Origin: Ariolimax columbianus
Taxonomy: Eukaryota > Mollusca > Gastropoda > Stylommatophora > Arionidae
NCBI GenBank assembly: GCA_036924085.1
Contig: JAVGWX010000012.1
Span: 7,810,668-7,874,667 of the forward strand
Reading direction: 5' to 3'
DNA: 64,000 bases
Below are positions 10,030 to 20,548 of the stretch, piece by piece. Both the position numbers and the translations under genes were made by a program. The notes under the pieces were generated by a model that saw nothing but the letters and a program-made list of their open reading frames with translations, was not told where the DNA came from and searched no databases. Positions within the stretch are counted from its first letter, which is position 1, and each line of letters starts with the position of its first letter.

Positions 10030-10633
10030 TCTTCAGATCTATTTCCAGCACCCGTTCACTATTTGGTCAGACGAATTTATTGAGGGCTTTTGTTTGTCAA
10101 TGACCAGGTATTTGAAATCTGCGGAGTTAAACACGATTTCCGTAGCGTTCTTTCATTTGAGCTGACTTGTCGTCCGTGAGTCTAATACCAGCGTACGTTC
10201 ATTATTAGACCCAAACGGCAGTGCTCTCAATTTGTCAATTGTTCTACAGTATTGGCGTGTTCAGTCAAATTAAGCCGCAGGTTCCACACCTGGTGGTGCC
10301 CTTCCGTCAATTCCCTTAGCGAGATAATCAAGTTTCTTAAAGGGTGGCCCCATAGATTTTCGAGGGTCTAATTCCAGCACATGTTCTCTATTAGACCCCA
10401 CTAAGGTGTACTTTTTGATAGTCATTCTGCAGTATTGGCGTGGTAAGTTAACTTAGGTCTCAGGCTCCACTCCTGATAGTGCTCTTCCGTCAATTCCTTT
10501 ATCAAACACTGGATGCAGACAAAACCGAGCCACAGGGGACATAACCCCAGATTTCTGGGGGTCTAAGTCCAGCACCAGTTCCATATTAGACTCCAGAAGA
10601 GTGGTCTCGGCATGTCAATCATTTCAGTGTTGG
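10030..10633 (-). repeat. Tandem array in the LINE 5' UTR with degenerate 18S rRNA modules and repeated hairpins
   Basis: Units of roughly 180-200 bp. Each better-preserved unit has two parts. (1) An 18S-like piece: minus-strand GGAATTGACGGAAG...GGAGCCTG...TAAxTTxACTxAxCACG at about 10255-10318 and 10438-10500, with the third occurrence being the start of the true 18S block at 10634. (2) A hairpin: GTCTAAT...ATTAGAC at 10180-10210, with longer GGGTCTAAT/ATTAGACCC arms at 10364-10398, a variant at 10559-10592 and a decayed one at 10036-10068. After the first 18S-like piece (10255-10318) a further stretch reads ATTGACAAATTGAGAGC, also 18S-like, so more than one rRNA segment was captured. Confidence 0.75.
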
Positions 10634-10657
10634 CCGTGTTGAGTCAAATTAAGCCGC

Positions 10658-10706
<49 letters not shown>

Positions 10707-11467
10707 TTTGCAACCATACTTCCCCCGGAACCCAAACACTTTGGTTTCCCGGAAGCTGCCCGCAGAGTCATCGAAGCAACTCCTGCGGATCGCTAGTCGG
10801 TATCGTTTATGGTCAGAACTACGACGGTATCTGATCGTCTTCGCGCCTCTGACTTTCGTTCTTGATTAATGAAAACATTCTTGACAAATGCTTTCGCAGT
10901 AGCTCGTCTTGCGGCGATCCAAGAATTTCACCTCTAACGCCGCAATACGAATGCCCCCGTTTGTCCCTGTTAATCATTACCTCCAGTTCCGAAAACCAAC
11001 AAAATAGAACCGAGGTCCTATTCCATTATTCCATGCACCATTATTCAGGCAGCCGAGGCCTGCTTTGAACACTCTAATTTTTTCAAAGTAAACGCGCCGG
11101 CCACCCAGGACGCTCAGCGAAGAGCACCCGTGGGAGAGAGCCGGCAGACGGTAGGGCAGGAGACAACGGGCAGTGAACCGGCGCGAGCCGGACCGCCCGC
11201 CTGCGCCTGAGATCCAACTACGAGCTTTTTAACTGCAACAACTTTAATATACGCTATTGGAGCTGGAATTACCGCGGCTGCTGGCACCAGACTTGCCCTC
11301 CAATAGATCCTCGTTAAAGGGTTTAAAGTGTACTCATTCCAATTACGGGGCCTCGAAAGAGTCCCGTATTGTTATTTTTCGTCACTACCTCCCCGTGCCG
11401 GGAGTGGGTAAGTTGCGCGCCTGCTGCCTTCCTTGGATGTGGTAGCCGTTTCTCATGCTCCCTCTCC
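10634..11467 (-). pseudogene. 18S (small-subunit) rRNA fragment, about 834 bp
   Basis: The minus strand begins GGAGAGGGAGCATGAGAAAC and proceeds through GTGCCAGCAGCCGCGGTAAT (the universal 530 loop), AATTAGAGTGTTCAAAGCAG, GGTGAAATTCTTGGATCGCC and GGAATTGACGGAAGGGCACC, ending TTGACTCAACACGG. That is roughly human positions 400 to 1230 (numbering from memory). The core looks unmutated by eye. The 5' ~400 and 3' ~600 nt of a real 18S are missing and 28S, 5.8S and ITS are absent, so this is not a working rRNA gene. It is directly fused to the LINE 5' array and ends abruptly at the CR1-like host sequence at 11468, so it is part of the same insertion. Confidence 0.95.
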
Positions 11468-11840
11468 AATATGGAACATAATTACAGAATGGGAGAAACA
11501 AATATTAGAAAGATAGATAAGGACAGGAACCTAGGGGTTATAGTAGATCATACAGGTGTTTTTTTCAAAATACAACCCCCCTACAAGAACAAGAGGGCAT
11601 TAGCCATAAATTAGCTAAAGAGAGGTCCAGAATAGATATTGGGAAATATTTGTTTAGTCAGAGAGAGGTGAATGCTTAGAAAGCATTGCCACAAGAAGTA
11701 GTGGAGGCAGGGACAATTAATGCATATAAGAATAGATTGGATGCGCATAGCTTTTAGAGCAAGGAAATGTAAATGAAACTTGTTGTATACAGACTATGCA
11801 GAGTCTTCTAAACCAATGTAAAGACATTAAATTAATATAT
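11468..11840 (+). mobile_element. CR1/L2-like LINE relic, part 2 (continuation of 3990-5140)
   Basis: Resumes with NMEHNYRMGETNIRKIDKDR, then NLGVIVDHTG, FFKIQPPYKN and a degenerate WNALP...VEAGT block. The 3' UTR ends gttgtatacagact...cttctaaacca...taaagacatta, the terminal sequence shared by 25183-25232, 31733-32176, 34146-34202 and 50003-50765. It has stops and frameshifts and is dead. Confidence 0.85.
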
Positions 11841-12695
11841 TTAGTTGAAAATGAAAATATAAACCCGATATTGCACTGGAAAATTTCATTATCGAAATTC
11901 TAAATTGTCATGTAAATGTTGAACAAAAAAATTGTCAGTGTTGTCTGTGACGCAGATTTTCTCATATTTTCATTTATAGTGAATTTACTCCAAAAAGATT
12001 CAGTCATGATTGTTTAACATTTTTAAAATGTTTTAGTGATCACTGTACAATTTTTCATAATATAAAATGAGACCATATCCATTGTTTTTGTTATTTGACT
12101 GCATTATTTCCTCTCTTCTTCCATTCACACGCTTTTGCAATATAACAATAATCTACGTTATTGACAATAACTAATCTTTAATTGCTAAAATACTGTCATT
12201 TCTTTCATTGTGTACAGCATAAATGATGGACAGAACTAAAGATGCAGCAGTGAAAAGGAAAGCTTACAGCGGTCAGTGACTCATAGCTGAATGCTAGTAT
12301 TAGGATCAGTGATCTGTAACTAAACAAGACCATATTCCACCTCCAAGTGGTGGCCCTAGAAACACCGGCAAAGATGCTATCTGACTAAGAGAATAAGAAT
12401 TGAAATGGGAAGCTAAAGCCTGTCCCTAAAATGTGTTGAAATAAAATGTGTTGTTCTGAAAGGCGCAGGTACCAAAGCCTTGCTATAATCTACGACATAT
12501 TGCCACATAATCCTATTCAGGACCAACACCAAAGAAAAAGATTGATGGACAAATGGAAAGACTGACAGGAAAATATATGCAAGAAAATTGATTTATTAAA
12601 TATGTTAGATGATTTGCTTAGCAACACAAAGAGCATTTGAAGATATAAGTATAACATTTTCATGCAGTATTAAATTAACCAGTTCCAGAATATCC
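11841..12695. other. AT-rich sequence, nothing recognised
   Basis: No ORF above 60 codons and no tandem array. Poly-A/T-rich interrupted runs only. Confidence 0.5.
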
Positions 12696-12699
12696 TTCA

Positions 12700-13750
12700 G
12701 ACATTCAATCGGTTAATTGTGTGAAGCCAGCTAGAAAAGAAATCTGGAAAGCTATTTTATTTCATAAAGATAGTAAACCTACTGACCCAGATGGTGTCAA
12801 AGCAGAAGCAACCAAAACAGTTATGCAGTTTTATATAGAGAAAAACACCAGCAGACTGAAAGAAAGACTAAGTAGTTCAATTACTGGAAAACAAGGGGTC
12901 TGCAGTGGAGCCCAAATTAGAGGGGCAAGAGATTAAACTGGATCATTTTAGATTATTTGAAAGCGACCATAGATAAACAGTTGAGGAACGAGCAGACATG
13001 TTTTGACAAAATAGATTCTATGTTCACCTGATAACTCTGAATAATTGTTGACGTGTGTAGACTGGAATGCATAACTTTATATTGGATTAGTAAATTATGA
13101 GAAGACATTTAATAGTTTAGACAAGTAATCACTTTGTAAAATTCTCAGGCACTATTGTGCGCTCCCATAATGTTCACTAACATAATTAAGAAAAACTCTA
13201 AAGTTCGACATGATAGAGGGCTTTCGGAGACCTTTGAGATAAGAACTGAGGTGAGCCAGAGCTGCCTCTTAGCACCATTCCTTCCTCTTTCACCTGGCTG
13301 TTGACAGGATTATAAAGGACACGGTTCTTGCATATGAAAATGATGATCTGGGCGTGGCGGATGAATTGGCTCTTCTATCTCATAACCACAACCAAATGGA
13401 AAATAAAATAAATGTGCTAACTGAATGGTTCCTCAAATTAAGTTGAGTGTTCATAGAGAACAGATACAATATTTGAGAATAAAAGCAACAAACAACTTGA
13501 GATTTTACTGAGATAGACAATACTGCTTGAGGTATTCATTCGTAATTCTTGGTAGCAATATAAAGTTCGGAGGTACTGATAGATTTTAAATTAAGAATAC
13601 CACAAAAGGCAAAGAGGCTTTTATTGCGTTACGTGGATTTCTGGATATCAAAAGAAATAATTCTATCACAAAAATACACAGATTTTCAAAAACAATGTAT
13701 TGTAGGGCTCTGTGACGTCAGGAACAAAGAAAAGTACAACTAACAAGGTC
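12700..13750 (+). mobile_element. RTE-like LINE reverse-transcriptase relic
   Basis: ARKEIWKAILFHKDSKPTDP then DGVKAEATK matches the start of an RTE-type RT (I+KAI..L..GK..GPD.I.AE..K). Further on, in other frames, come FEIRTEVSQSCLLAPF (the FEIRTGVRQGCLLSPF block) and ADELALLSHNHNQMENKINV (the FADDLALLSH block, catalytic YADD degraded to VADE), with stops between. It is heavily decayed and therefore old. Confidence 0.75.
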
Positions 13751-15115
13751 CAGGCTTTTATTAATGGACTCTTGAGCTAAACTGAAGGAATAAAATGATA
13801 TGATAAAGTCACTAATATAGAACTGTGAGACAGATGCACGTCAAAATAAGACGGTGATGAAAATGACAACATTTCTGAAACCACCTGGTAGAAAAACAAA
13901 AATGTCTCTGCTCTGGAATCCTCAGGGCAAGAGAAGTAGGGCAGACCTAAATACTTCGTCAAGGCAACCGTGAAAACGACTTGAAAGATGGGGGGGGGGG
14001 GGAGACTGCGAAGGAAGGATTGTAGTTATATATTTATATCAGGCAGATGATCTGCACGGGTCAGATAGAATATGCTTAAGTCCTAGTTGTCAGAAGATAG
14101 TAACAAAACCAGCTGCTCTTATAATGTCCTGGTGTAGCAGAATAACTAATTTTCCTGTGATTCTATTTGATTAATTCCTCATTAATGTCCATCCTTTCTG
14201 GTAATCAGACTAGTTCAACACTCCAGCGATTCTTAAGGATTACCCAACAAAACAATTGTAATACGTAAAATATGTGAGGTCATTACATCAATATAATGTT
14301 ATCCTAAGTGTATAAAAACATGTCATATTTATTCAGGGTTTTAGTGAACATAACACTGATAATTTCCCTGTATTCAATCTACCCAGATTCTTGTCCTTGG
14401 TCTAACGAGTAAATTCATTATAATATTAACATAGCCTTCATAATTAAATAACATGTTCACGTTCTCCGTCATTTGCTCCTGTGGTGCTAGTGACTTCTGG
14501 GGTCTTGTCTTCTATAACCGTCATGTTCCACTGTGAAATAAAAAGTTCTCCTTTCAAACTCAAGAATATCTGGGATCTAGACTCAATATTTTTCCTTTCA
14601 GATCTTATGGAAAGATCTTTGTATTTGTCAACACGTTTTGTCTCACAGATAATACAAACAAAATGCTTGGAAGTGAAGTATAATCTGGTGTGTTTCGGCT
14701 GGTTGGGCTAAGTTAATCTGTCTGCTCGAGACAATAATGTGTAAGCTTCTTTGTAGCTTCGCATTCTGACGTCTTGTTTCCCAATATTGGGCCACATGAC
14801 TTTAAGACCCAATCATTTTGTCAGCATCGTAACTTGATTACAATCATGTTTATAAACTTGGCACTTCACCATGACATGGGTCAAAGCATATTTCCTACCA
14901 AATTTTTAGATTTCCCTCTATACTTCCAAAACAGCAACTACCCACTGTAACAGGGTTATGTATCAGAGAACAGTATGTAACAAGGCCACCGGTCTAGAAA
15001 ACAAAGAGTTAGAGATGGCAATGTATTCTCTGGAGCTGAAAATAGTTGGAACAGAAATAGAATGGTTCGTTCAGCTGGCACGGGTCATAGTAGTCGTGAA
15101 AGGGTTCTATCTATC
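13751..15115. other. Unassigned sequence with a 13-bp poly-G run
   Basis: Nothing recognised in about 1.4 kb. A run of 13 G lies at 13990-14002. The ORF at 14481-14711 (76 codons) has no recognisable domain and looks fortuitous. Confidence 0.4.
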
Positions 15116-15542
15116 TGTTCTTTACGCGCAAATACGGCGCATAAGGCAGAAACAAATGATGATCTCCAGTTGGAACGGTGTGACGCCACTGTTTTTAGAT
15201 TTTGTATGGTGCTGAGGTCCACAGTTGAGCCCTCTCGGGTGGTTGTTCTTCTGAATGTTTCCTTGGGTCTCCCTCTTTTTCGAACATCCCTTTGGGTGTT
15301 TGTATTGGAAGACGGTTGTTGTTCATTCTAAGGACATGTCCGATGTTTGTCCATCTTTTTTTCTGGATGATGGTACATTTGGTTTGTCTCTGTTCTTATG
15401 AAGTCATTAGGTATGAACTGGTCCCAGCGTATATTCATTATTTTTTTTAAACATTTATTTTATAAGGTATTTAGTTTGTTTTCCCAGCACTTTTGCTGTC
15501 TTCCAGCTTTGACATCCATATGTCAGGACTGATATTACAATT

Positions 15543-15555
15543 GAGTTGAATAGTC
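15543..15555. repeat. 13-bp target-site duplication, left
   Basis: gagttgaatagtc, identical to 15578-15590. Confidence 0.85.
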
Positions 15556-15577
15556 TTCTTCTTCTTCTTCGTACGCA
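15556..15577 (-). mobile_element. 22-bp ultrashort LINE insertion (3' tail only)
   Basis: The minus strand is tgcgtac followed by (gaa)5, the terminal bases of the LINE at 5141-11467. It is flanked by perfect 13-bp direct repeats, gagttgaatagtc, at 15543-15555 and 15578-15590. Removing it restores the reading of the host RTE-like relic. It is a genuine target-primed event that copied only the tail. Confidence 0.85.
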
Positions 15578-15590
15578 GAGTTGAATAGTC
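15578..15590. repeat. 13-bp target-site duplication, right
   Basis: gagttgaatagtc, identical to 15543-15555. Confidence 0.85.
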
Positions 15591-15849
15591 TGAGCTTAGT
15601 ATGTTTGCTGAGTGTCGTTGATTTCCGGATATTGGTGAGCTGATTAAAGGTGCACCAGGCGAAAGCAACTCTAGTGAAAATTTCTTCCGTGTTGTGGCAT
15701 CTCCATCTTGTGTCATTTTGCTTCCCAGGTATGTGTAGTGTTGGCCATTTTGTAGAGATTTCTCCTGTAGCTTCATATCAACCATTGTGGTTGTGGAAGC
15801 CATGCTTTTCGTCTGAGGGGTTTACTTTGTCCTATCTGTTCTGACCATT

Positions 15850-17190
15850 GGCATAGTCTATTTATATTTTCTTCTGTTTTTTCATTAGTGGTACTTAGTG
15901 GCAGCGTAAGATTTACTGCTGACCAGTCCACTATAAAGGAACAGGGTGTTTTGTGTCGGCTGCCATCTTGGATTGGGCGGACCTGGAAAGGGGTTTATAA
16001 AAGAGAAAGGCGATTTGATATTTGAGAATTCGAGAGCTGATCGATCTTAAAGGATGTCCCACTATGATCTAGGGGCCGTTGCATTTGTGTCTATTGGAGT
16101 GAATTGTGGCCCTTCTATGATCAACGATACGAGAAATAAATATGTTCACTATGAGTGTCAGAGTTGGGAAAATGTAAATGTAGTTTTTGCAGATATCACA
16201 CACTCGCTGGTCCGTTGGAAATGAGAGATAACTGATAGAAAAATCAGAATGCCAGAGAGGTCGGACATAGCCGCTGATCGAAAGAGTTGTAACCTGAAAC
16301 CTCAGGGAGTAATCCCACCATAACAGCAAGAAACTATCATCACACAGCGAAAGACTTACTGCCACCAGATATCAAGTTCATCATATCAACTGTTAAGAGT
16401 GCACACGTGACTACATTGTAGCTAGTTAGTTAATCAGTGCAGAACAAGATTTGTATAGACTGTAGGGGAAATTAAAGTAGACTACCAAACTGGGTTTATA
16501 ATGCAGGGATTACATTCCAGCTCATGCTAACATTCCCCGAGATAGGAGGATTCATTGTTGTATCATGTTATAACAAATGATTTAGTAATAAATATGTTAT
16601 CTTGTTTGTATGGTTAACATAAGGTATAGTGTTTATATATTTAAAATGAAGTCATAACGTCAAGTATTCAATGTTTAACAGTCAGAAATCAATTCTAGCT
16701 CCATCTCACCACTTCTTATTAGTATCCAATCACCCGAGCCCTCAATTTACAATTAAATGTCTTTCGAATAACAACTCTTCATAAGTCTACATAATCTAAG
16801 CTAGACCCTATTTTACAATGATAACTTATTATTGTATGTTCCATTGACTTTTGCAATAATACAAACTGTTAACAACGGGCTGTTAGTTTAACTTTGGTTA
16901 ATCTATTGGTGATTCCCAGCTATTATCCATTTGTATTCAAGACATGTCCTTCGAAGATTCACCCGAGCACATCTTCTCTGATCAGAGTGACAATGAGCTG
17001 TCAGTAACAAACCTTCAGTAAAATGTTCACAACAATTGTCTTTGCCTCTGAACAATGGAAAAAAAAATGACAGCTAGCCAAGGTTCTGAAGTTATTGATC
17101 CGATTACTCTCCAACTGTGTTTATAGTTGTCTCTTTCCTTTTGTATCGCCCTGATATTGTTCTATAACATCCTGCTTTTATATTTCGTAT
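15850..17190. other. Unassigned sequence
   Basis: No recognisable coding or repeat content. The 98-codon minus ORF at 16069-16365 has no known motif. Composition is like the surrounding relics. Confidence 0.4.
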
Positions 17191-17199
17191 TGAATCTAT

Positions 17200-17710
17200 C
17201 CATGTAGATAACTGTACATTTACTTACATTAAACTCCATCTGCCAGCACTCATACCATTCTTGAATTTTATCTAAATCCGACCTCAATATATCCACTACT
17301 GCTTAAGATGAGAAACTATTGCATAGTTTTGTGTCATCTGCGAATTTTGCAATCCTGGATCTGATATTATTGTTCAAATCATTAGTAAATATCAAGAACA
17401 AAATTGGTCCCAAAACCGAGCCATGAGGCACTCCACTTTTTAGCTCACACCACTCAGAACACTAATTTATGCCCATTCTGTCTTCTTCTCGTTAACCAAT
17501 TTTCTATCAATTTGGCAACTTCGTCACCTATTCCAACTGATTTTAACTTTCTAAATAATTTTTGATAAAAAAACTCGAACAAAGGCCTTAGCAGAATCTA
17601 GATAATTAACATCCACTAGCTCCACTCTATGTATCCTTTTGTAACAACCTGCATGAACTCTAATACGTATGTTAGTAAACTCATGCTGACTATTCATGAT
17701 TAGATTAAAT
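17200..17710 (-). mobile_element. CR1/L2-like LINE reverse-transcriptase relic
   Basis: The minus strand carries, from 17710 downward, SQHGFTN (the .HGF..GRS block), VDVNYLDSAKAF, then WDQFCS*YL (the GPLLFLIYIN block), QNSQMTQNYA (the KFADDTKL block, degraded), and *GRI*IKFKNG (the L..DLDKIQEW block). At the DNA level it is clearly homologous to 4690-5080. It is dead, with many stops and deletions. Confidence 0.75.
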
Positions 17711-18473
17711 TAGCTCATATTTGTGACAGTGTTTTCTTTGAATATTAACTCTACAATTGGGCAGATTATGAACATTAAACTCACCAGACTATTTTTAATT
17801 TGCGTGATCTGTTTACTAAACTTTCTATGTTGTGCTCATTGGATGCCTAGATGTCAGTTCTCCGGTTGGCATGAACCTCAGCGTGTCAGAGTAATGGACC
17901 CCAGGGACATTTAGGTATTCCCTAAAATGGGATACAATTGTGAAGGATTCGTCATGCTTTCTGCATTTTCGGGCGGAACACTTTCTCAGAACCTCCGTGA
18001 CATGGTTTGTCTCTGCGATCTGAACACCTTTAGTGTTGCTTGCGCGCTAGGTGGAACGGTTCTTTGCAAGCATCTCCTAGGATTGACAGCAGTGTTGATG
18101 ATTTTCAGAGACACTTTCAAAGAGTCTATGTAACGTAATTTTCTGTTCTCCTAATAAGTGTCTGCCTTTTCTGAGCTTAAACAGCTGATCAACATGTTAG
18201 ACCTACTAAGAATTTGAGAGTTATCATTTTGTCCTGTAACCTGATCCTGAGTAGCATCTTCAAACAGTTCAAGTGAAAACAATTGAGCTGGCTGGTGGGT
18301 TTGCTACATGCTATCCATGTTTCCTTTTCCAGATTCGACTGATTCTGTAACTTGCGCTTGAATAGATTAATGTGGGAAAGATTTGCGCTGTGTAAGCTCT
18401 ACTCTTTGGTTTTCCGCTGCCTTAATCTGATGGCAAGAAGTAGTCAAGACAACTGAAGGCAGCTTGGGATGTT
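17711..18473. other. Unassigned sequence
   Basis: Only short ORFs (63 and 68 codons at 17723-17914 and 17927-18133) without recognisable domains. No tandem repeats. Confidence 0.4.
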
Positions 18474-18634
18474 GATTTGTCGTATATAAACATGTAGATT
18501 TGTTGTATATAAACATGTAGATTTGTTGTATATACATATGCAGATTTGTCATAAATAAATATGCAGATTTGTTGTATATAAATATGCAGATTTGTCGTAT
18601 ATACATATGCAGATTTGTCGTATATAAATATGAA
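18474..18634. repeat. 23-bp minisatellite, about 7 units
   Basis: Units begin gatttgt(t/c)gtatataa and end atatgca or catgta. The first two units share the catgta ending and the next four the atatgca ending. Open frames through it (Tyr/Ile/Met-rich) are artefacts of a period not divisible by three. Confidence 0.9.
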
Positions 18635-18639
18635 ACTTA

Positions 18640-20150
18640 CATCCACAAAGACAAAAGAAAAACTAAATCAACTTACAAATCACAACAAAATAACAGAACA
18701 ACAGAAAAGAAGACAAAATGTATACATTATTGTTTGAGTTGGCAGCAATGATCAGGAAGTGAGTGGTCAGAAAACAGAGAGTCATTGAATGCAAGTTAAC
18801 AAAGTGAGGAGACCAAACGAGAAATGGTCAATATGATTACCTGTAAAATAAATATAAACAGGAAAGTGCACACGTTGACGCAAGTCGATGAAAACATGTA
18901 ATGACTCAGTGCCAGGAATAGGACCACATAATAAATACAGGGACGTCAATGCCACTATGACAAGGATAACAAGACTGACAAAAATACAAGCATATCAGAA
19001 AACTCTACAAATATCACGAGGCACACGCGAATATAGATATAAGAAATGCATCATACGTATATACAGACACAAGAACAAAGATAAAAACGCAATCAAATAA
19101 TTGGAGAGAGATAGAAAGAATACCATTTCAAAGAAAAAACTGGAGACAAGAGAGTTAAATATTGGAGCCTGCAAAAACTTATGGAATGTATTCATACTGT
19201 GAGGTTTAAGGGTTCCCATATTAACTTTTGACCTCGTTCCAATGTCCACCGTCACTTGATTTTGTTTGACCTCCCCACTCATTACCTTCCTTCTTGGTTC
19301 CAACACAATGCTTATTTGGTTACTTTTCTTTTTCTGTGCGTTTCCTGTCCATCTACACTATCTACAAACAAACAATCCATACGCTGTTTATTCCTATTGT
19401 GGATATCACCTGACAGAATTATATACCTCAATTATACAGGAAGCTTGTCTTTGCAGTCTTCACACAATCTACTGAAAATGTTTCGGATTTTGCATCTGTC
19501 AGAGAGAACAAACAAACACTAATGCTTTACAGACGATTTGGAACCGTTTCTCTTTGGTTAGAAGGCTGATGACGCAACTGTTCTGTCACAGATTTCAAAC
19601 GCTCTCTACTTTATCTTCTAAATCTGTAGTTTATTGTTTATTGTCACATGTTACTATTCATGGTGATAATGTCAACTGTGATAAAAATCAGAAATGTTAT
19701 TTATTGTTCACGGTGCAGAAAGAAAAAGAAAACAGCCAATCAAACAAGTCTGTTTTGCAACGTTGCAAGAAAATAATTGAACGCTCACCAAAATGAGAAC
19801 ATATTGTCGGTCACCAAGATATCCCAGTCTTCTTCCAAAAACCAAAAAAAATAAACACGACCAAGCGCCACGTATTTGATAACAGGGTAATTTATAGAGG
19901 ATTCCTCACTGACAGATATTAAATTGCCTTAAATATGCACCTTATATAGGTGAGGGAAAAGGCACGGTTTTCCTATCAATTGTCTGCGTTAAATATCCTG
20001 CAAGATCGGCATAATATAATTGTGTATTCCCTGGCCTAGTTGGTCCCACCCCTTATTTCCACTCCTCTAGCTATTTTATTTCGATGTTCTCCTCGTGATC
20101 CACAGATTTAATTCAAAAACAATTATTGGTCGCAAATTAGGGGGAAAAAC
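18640..20150. other. Unassigned sequence, no tandem repeats
   Basis: Contains only small ORFs (103 codons at 18995-19306 minus, 88 at 19256-19522 plus, 80 at 19554-19796 plus) with no motif I recognise. It is one of the few repeat-poor stretches of the window, so any unique host sequence would most likely be here or just downstream. Confidence 0.4.
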
Positions 20151-20159
20151 AGTTTTCCT

Positions 20160-20545
20160 AAACGCAATGACGTCAAACTGAGACCTGGGAATCGACCACG
20201 GCTGGATTTGGCACGGAGAGAGTAGAAAACACCCTACCCCTTTGTGATATAACATTGATTACGCGCAAATGACGCAAGCAGCAGGGAAATAACTAGGGGA
20301 TGCAATTTAGGGCAATCTCCCCGTCGTTAATCTGTCGCGGCAAATACGTCACAATTGCCTTTTAGGGTAGATTTCTTTTTTTCCTTTCGGGGGATCCTAG
20401 TGCGGAGTTCCCCCTCGCGTTTGACGTCATAGCCCATCCAGATATTGATTTTCCCTGGCGCCCTCCTGGAATATCAAAGACAGAAAAGCCGTATCGATCT
20501 TCCTCGGCAAGGTCACTCCAATGACATCATTACATTGATTTGATA
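20160..20545. promoter_or_regulatory. Candidate CRE/AP-1-rich regulatory segment
   Basis: Two full palindromic CREs (TGACGTCA) at 20168-20175 and 20422-20429, a half-site tacgtcac at about 20345-20352, and AP-1-like sites aatgacgcaag (about 20268) and aatgacatcat (about 20520). No TATA box is obvious. The segment is not part of any repeat I can see. CRE binding by CREB/ATF is established for this palindrome; promoter activity here is inference. Confidence 0.35.
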
Positions 20546-20548
20546 ATT

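Larger units (their letters stand above)
5141..11467 (-). mobile_element. Full-length RNase H-type LINE with an 18S rRNA sequence at its 5' end (chimeric insertion)
   Basis: The insertion splits a CR1-like LINE in mid-frame: the host sequence reads ...attggtagatc up to 5140 and resumes aatatggaac at 11468. The uninterrupted homologue at about 50029-50045 reads attggtagatcaaatatgg. On the minus strand the insertion runs 18S rRNA (11467-10634), an 18S-like tandem array with hairpins (about 10633-10030), a structured leader, the intact ORF (9079-5171) and a GAA tail (5161-5141). Target duplication is at most 2-3 bp, unlike the 12-16 bp seen around other elements here. I see no separate ORF1. The presence of endonuclease, RT and RNase H in one protein fits the I/Ingi/LOA-type groups, but I cannot assign the clade. 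Confidence 0.85.
15120..15840 (-). mobile_element. RTE-like LINE reverse-transcriptase relic, interrupted by a 22-bp insertion
   Basis: Minus-strand text YTYLGSKMTQDGDATTR (the YLGS..T.DG block of RTE-type RTs), then TKLRLFNS and IVISVLTYGCQSWK (the KLRLF.S.V.SVLLYG.E.WK block). These two blocks are contiguous only if the 22 bp at 15556-15577 plus one 13-bp duplicate are removed. Toward lower coordinates the 3' end decays without clear boundary. Confidence 0.7.

Noticed and set aside
10634..11467. Functional 18S rRNA gene
   Set aside because: Lacks about 400 nt at the 5' end and about 600 at the 3' end, no 5.8S/28S/ITS, fused to a LINE at one side and a CR1 relic at the other.
5141..11467. 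Calling the element a proven 18S-specific R-type LINE
   Set aside because: This copy and its truncated relatives are inserted in non-rDNA sequences, so site specificity is only one of several explanations.
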